DNA of 64,000 nucleotides, from contig NZ_SRUU01000011.1 of NCBI RefSeq assembly GCF_004791585.1, positions 62,001 to 126,000 of the forward strand, read 5' to 3'. Made by a program: the position numbers and the translations under genes. Every line of letters begins with the position of its first letter. Position 1 is the stretch's first letter. The DNA is from Mesorhizobium sp. M1C.F.Ca.ET.210.01.1.1 (lineage in GTDB: Bacteria > Pseudomonadota > Alphaproteobacteria > Rhizobiales > Rhizobiaceae). A model generated the notes under the pieces. That model was given only the letters and a program-made list of their open reading frames with translations, had not been told where the DNA came from and searched no databases. Shown here piece after piece: positions 61,211-64,000 of this stretch.

Positions 61211-62116
61211 ATGCGGGCCCGGCAGCTCGAAGTGTTCATCGCCGTCATGCGCGCGGGCACCATGACCGCCGCAGCGCGGATGCTGAACATCTCGCAGCCG
61301 GCGCTCAGCCAGGTGCTGCTGCACACCGAGGACGAGCTCGGCTTCACCCTGTTCGAGCGCGTCAAGGGCCGGCTGCGACCGACGCCTGAGGCGCTCGAGA
61401 TCTTCGCGGATGCCGAGCGCCTGTCGGCGGGACTGGAGGGCCTTCGCCGCAAGACCACCGACCTGCGGCTGGGGCGGGCGGGACTGGTGCGGGTGGCGGC
61501 CTCGCCGCCGCCGGCCATGGCGATACTGCCGCGCGCATTCACCAGCTTCCGGGCGCAGCATCCCGATATCCTGCTGCGTTCGCATATGGCGCCGATCGCA
61601 GCGATCATCGACATGCTGCGCGCCGGCGATGCCAGCCTCGGCGTGGCCCTGGACGACCGCCTGCCGCCCGATATCGAGGCGGAGGTGATGGGCAGCGTGG
61701 GCTTCGCGTGCCTGCTGCCGGCCGGATATGCATTGGCCAGCAAAACCGAATTAACGCTGGCCGACCTCGCCGGCGAGGAGCTGATATCCTATCGCGGAAA
61801 CACCCGTCCCGCCGACGAACTGGCCCATGCGGCCCGCGCGCAGGGTGTGGCGCTTTCGCCGTCGCTCGAGATCGACGTTTCCATTTCCGCGGTCGGCTTC
61901 GTCCAGGCCGGGCTGGGCATCGCGCTCGTCGACGCGCTGCTACCGTGGCATCAGTTTGCCGGGCTTGCCGTCCGACCGCTGGTGGCCGGGCCGGAATTTC
62001 CGATCGCGCTGCTTACGTCGCGCGCACGGGCGCTTTCGCGGGCCGATGAGATCATGCGCGATCACATCCGTACCGCCTGCTCCGCCGCCCTGACCGGCGA
62101 CGAAGCGAGGGCATAA
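61211..62116 (+). CDS. LysR-family regulator
   Basis: 301-aa regulator: N-terminal HTH RARQLEVFIAVMRAGTMTAA, ARMLNISQPALSQVLLHTED, LFERVKGRLRPTPEALEIF, and a co-inducer domain ending in GFVQAGLGIALVDALLPW. ATG at 61211 has TGGAG about 5 nt upstream; the GTG at 61205 is an alternative start. Divergent from the DadA-like oxidase and followed 89 nt later by a HyuA-type gene; either or both may be targets. Confidence 0.87.
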   Translation: MRARQLEVFIAVMRAGTMTAAARMLNISQPALSQVLLHTEDELGFTLFERVKGRLRPTPEALEIFADAERLSAGLEGLRRKTTDLRLGRAGLVRVAASPPPAMAILPRAFTSFRAQHPDILLRSHMAPIAAIIDMLRAGDASLGVALDDRLPPDIEAEVMGSVGFACLLPAGYALASKTELTLADLAGEELISYRGNTRPADELAHAARAQGVALSPSLEIDVSISAVGFVQAGLGIALVDALLPWHQFAGLAVRPLVAGPEFPIALLTSRARALSRADEIMRDHIRTACSAALTGDEARA

Positions 62117-62205
62117 GCAAGCCTTATACGCTTGCCCATCATCCATCTTGGACCCGGGCGTTCCAGTCGTGTCAGCTTTGGTTGGCAGACAGGAAGGGAC
62201 GCATC

Positions 62206-64000
62206 ATGGATGGTGCCATTACAACGGATGAGGCGCGGAACGAAGCCGACTGGAAGGTCGGCGTCGATATCGGCGGGACATTCATCGATTTCTGCGCGCT
62301 CGAAGCGCGCTCCGGCCGCGTCGCCTCGCTGAAGGTGCTGACGACGCCGGAGGATCCAGGCGCCGAACTGATGACGGGTCTTACACTCCTGGCCGAGCGC
62401 GAAGGCTTCGATCCGACCCTTATGACGCGTTTCGTGCACGGCACCACCGTCGGCATCAACACCATCATTCAGCGCAAGGGCGCGCCACTGGCGCTGTTCA
62501 CCAATGCCGGCTTCGAGGACGTGATCGAACTCGCACGGCTTCGCATGCCGGACATGTATTCGCTGTTCTGTGCGCGGCCGGATCCGCTGATCTCGCGCGA
62601 CATGGTCTTCGGCATTCCGGTCCGCATGCGTGCCGATGGGCGTGAATCCCAGGCGCCGGACATGGCGGCCGTCGAGAGGGCTGTCGCGGCGGCGAAGGCC
62701 AATGGTGCGCAAGGCATCATCGTGTCCTTCCTCCACGCTTGGCGCAATGCCGCGCAGGAAGCTTCGGTGAAGGCGGCGATCGCGCGTCTTGCGCCCGACC
62801 TCTTCGTCTTCTCCTCGGCCGAGGTCTGGCCGGTCATTCGCGAATACGAGCGTAGCTCGACCGCCATCCTCAATGGCTATGTCCATCCGCGCGTCTCTGG
62901 CTATCTGGCGGCGCTGGAGGAGCGGCTGAAGAGCCGCGGGGTGCCGGCCCGCCCGATGCTGACGAAGTCGAATGGCGGGCTGATGAACGCCGCCGAAGGC
63001 AAGCGCGCCTGCGTGAACATGCTTTTGTCGGGAACGGCCTCCGGGGTCATCGGCGCCTCCTGGCTGGCGCGTCAGGCCGGAGAGGAAAAAGTCCTTACCC
63101 TCGACATCGGCGGAACCTCAGCGGATTTCGCACTGATCATCGGCGGCGAGGCGCAGTTCGGGACCGGCGAGCTGATCGGCGAGTTTCCGCTTCACATCCC
63201 ATCTGTCTCGGTCAGCTCGATCGGCGTCGGCGGCGGCTCGATCGCCAGTGTCGACGCACAAGGCGTGCTGCGGGTTGGACCGGAGTCGGCCGGCTCGACG
63301 CCGGGACCGGCATGCTACGGCCGCGGCGGCGAGCGGGCGACGGTGACGGACGCCATGGTGGTGTGCGGATGGCTAGGTCACAGCGAGATGGCCTATGGCC
63401 AGCTCCGGATCGATACCGGACTGGCGCATCGCGCGGTCGGCGATCTTGCCGCCCGGCTCGACCGCACGGTCGAGCAGACCGCGCAGGCGATCCTCGACAT
63501 CGCGGTGTCGGAAATGTTCGTTGAGGTCGAGAAACTCGCCTCGCGCGCCGGCGTGGACCTGCGCGATTTCACGCTGATGCCTTTCGGCGGCGGCGGTCCG
63601 ATGCTTGGCGCCTTCCTTGCCCGCGAACTCGGCATGAAGCGGGTCATGGCGCCGCGCCGTCCCGGGGTGGTGTCGGCGCTCGGCGGGCTGGTGGCGGACC
63701 TCCGCGGGGATTTCATACGCACGATCTTCAGCCCGCTGTCGGCAGCGTCGCTCCCCACCATCCGCGCGGCCCTTGAGGTGCTTGCGCAAGAGGGCAGCGA
63801 CTGGCTCGCGGCGCAGGGGCACGATGCAGCCGCGCAACTCAATCTGTCCTGCGACATGCGCTATGTCGGGCAGAGCTACGAGATCGACGTCGTCCTGTCG
63901 CCGAAATGGCTAGCCGAAGGTGATATGACCGCTATCGAGCAAGCCTTCCATCGAACCCATGAGCAGCTCTACGATTTCCACGATCCGGACGGCGAGATCG
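62206..64000 (+). CDS. hydantoinase/oxoprolinase family subunit A (partial, runs off right edge)
   Basis: 598 codons lie in the window; the C-terminus is outside. The start has AGGAAGGGA about 8 nt upstream. HyuA marks: KVGVDIGGTFIDFCALEARS, FVHGTTVGINTIIQRKGAPL, NAGFEDVIELARLRMPDM, LTLDIGGTSADFALIIGGEA, SIGVGGGSIASVDAQGVL and GSTPGPACYGRGGE. It differs clearly from the HyuA at 23061 (for example, an N-terminal extension of about 16 residues), so it is a paralog with its own substrate. A hyuB partner is expected just beyond the edge. Confidence 0.9.
   Translation, partial: MDGAITTDEARNEADWKVGVDIGGTFIDFCALEARSGRVASLKVLTTPEDPGAELMTGLTLLAEREGFDPTLMTRFVHGTTVGINTIIQRKGAPLALFTNAGFEDVIELARLRMPDMYSLFCARPDPLISRDMVFGIPVRMRADGRESQAPDMAAVERAVAAAKANGAQGIIVSFLHAWRNAAQEASVKAAIARLAPDLFVFSSAEVWPVIREYERSSTAILNGYVHPRVSGYLAALEERLKSRGVPARPMLTKSNGGLMNAAEGKRACVNMLLSGTASGVIGASWLARQAGEEKVLTLDIGGTSADFALIIGGEAQFGTGELIGEFPLHIPSVSVSSIGVGGGSIASVDAQGVLRVGPESAGSTPGPACYGRGGERATVTDAMVVCGWLGHSEMAYGQLRIDTGLAHRAVGDLAARLDRTVEQTAQAILDIAVSEMFVEVEKLASRAGVDLRDFTLMPFGGGGPMLGAFLARELGMKRVMAPRRPGVVSALGGLVADLRGDFIRTIFSPLSAASLPTIRAALEVLAQEGSDWLAAQGHDAAAQLNLSCDMRYVGQSYEIDVVLSPKWLAEGDMTAIEQAFHRTHEQLYDFHDPDGEI

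Noticed and set aside
61097..61585. N-terminal extension of the DadA-like oxidase by 163 codons
   Set aside because: It is antisense to the LysR HTH region; the ATG at 61096 has AAGGAG and begins the dinucleotide-binding fold.
1..64000. CRISPR arrays, tRNA or rRNA genes
   Set aside because: No regularly spaced identical repeats were seen and no gap contained a recognisable tRNA or rRNA segment; the only dispersed repeat is the 128-bp pair.

Overview
The window is high-GC alphaproteobacterial DNA, probably Hyphomicrobiales (rhizobia-like; Mesorhizobium or Aminobacter relatives are my best guess). The reasons are the Aap-type general amino-acid transporter, several class III adenylate cyclases fused to TPR/AAA modules, a TfuA/YcaO pair, and a complex I operon of a kind seen in rhizobia. 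It carries IS debris and a dispersed repeat. I saw no rRNA, tRNA or CRISPR.

Layout. (1) 1-13.5 kb, minus strand: a complex I operon read J-K-[MrpD-like]-[84 aa]-[NuoL/MrpD-like]-M-N-A-B-C-D-E-F-G, running off the left edge; nuoH and nuoI are not in the window. It has four antiporter-like pump subunits instead of three. (2) 13.8-16.1 kb: a frameshifted IS5-type transposase remnant, copy A of a 128-bp dispersed repeat, a cyclase-FHA protein and gene debris. (3) 16.1-19.3 kb, plus strand: a tandem HD-GYP/LuxR regulator, a 90-aa protein and an AmiC-like binding protein without signal peptide, with a dyad between regulator and followers. (4) 19.4-32.5 kb, minus strand: a ten-gene operon joining an AapJQMP transporter to an FAD oxidase, a ThDP enzyme, HyuAB, an aminotransferase and a uronate-dehydrogenase-like enzyme. 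A LysR gene lies upstream. (5) 33.6-41.2 kb: SDRs, a FadR-type regulator, a RidA-family gene broken by one in-frame stop, a shikimate-dehydrogenase-like enzyme, a GarR-like reductase and, divergently, an HpaI/GarL-type aldolase and a DAO-family oxidase. A perfect dyad lies in the divergent gap.

(6) 41.5-49.7 kb, minus strand: an eight-gene operon with a free-standing Rieske protein, a Rieske oxygenase catalytic subunit that has lost its own cluster-binding segment, a GST-like protein, an 8-oxoguanine-deaminase-like amidohydrolase and a complete BMP-type (nucleoside/purine class) ABC importer. The split resembles the NdmC/NdmD/NdmE logic of bacterial methylxanthine N-demethylation, so I propose a purine-alkaloid or N-methylpurine import, demethylation and deamination system. 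(7) 49.9-57.6 kb: an acylphosphatase-like gene, repeat copy B, then a minus-strand cluster of a cyclase-AAA-TPR regulator, YcaO, TfuA, a HEVGH metallopeptidase and an AT-rich 225-aa protein of unknown family. This looks like a peptide- or protein-backbone modification system (thioamide or azoline chemistry) with no classical precursor visible. (8) 57.9-64 kb: a cyclase-TPR protein, a DadA-like oxidase divergent from a LysR gene with an operator-like dyad, and the start of a second HyuA-family gene cut by the window edge.

Boundaries come from reading frames, start/stop overlaps and Shine-Dalgarno context read by eye. Substrate assignments are inference from family and neighbourhood; no database search was possible.
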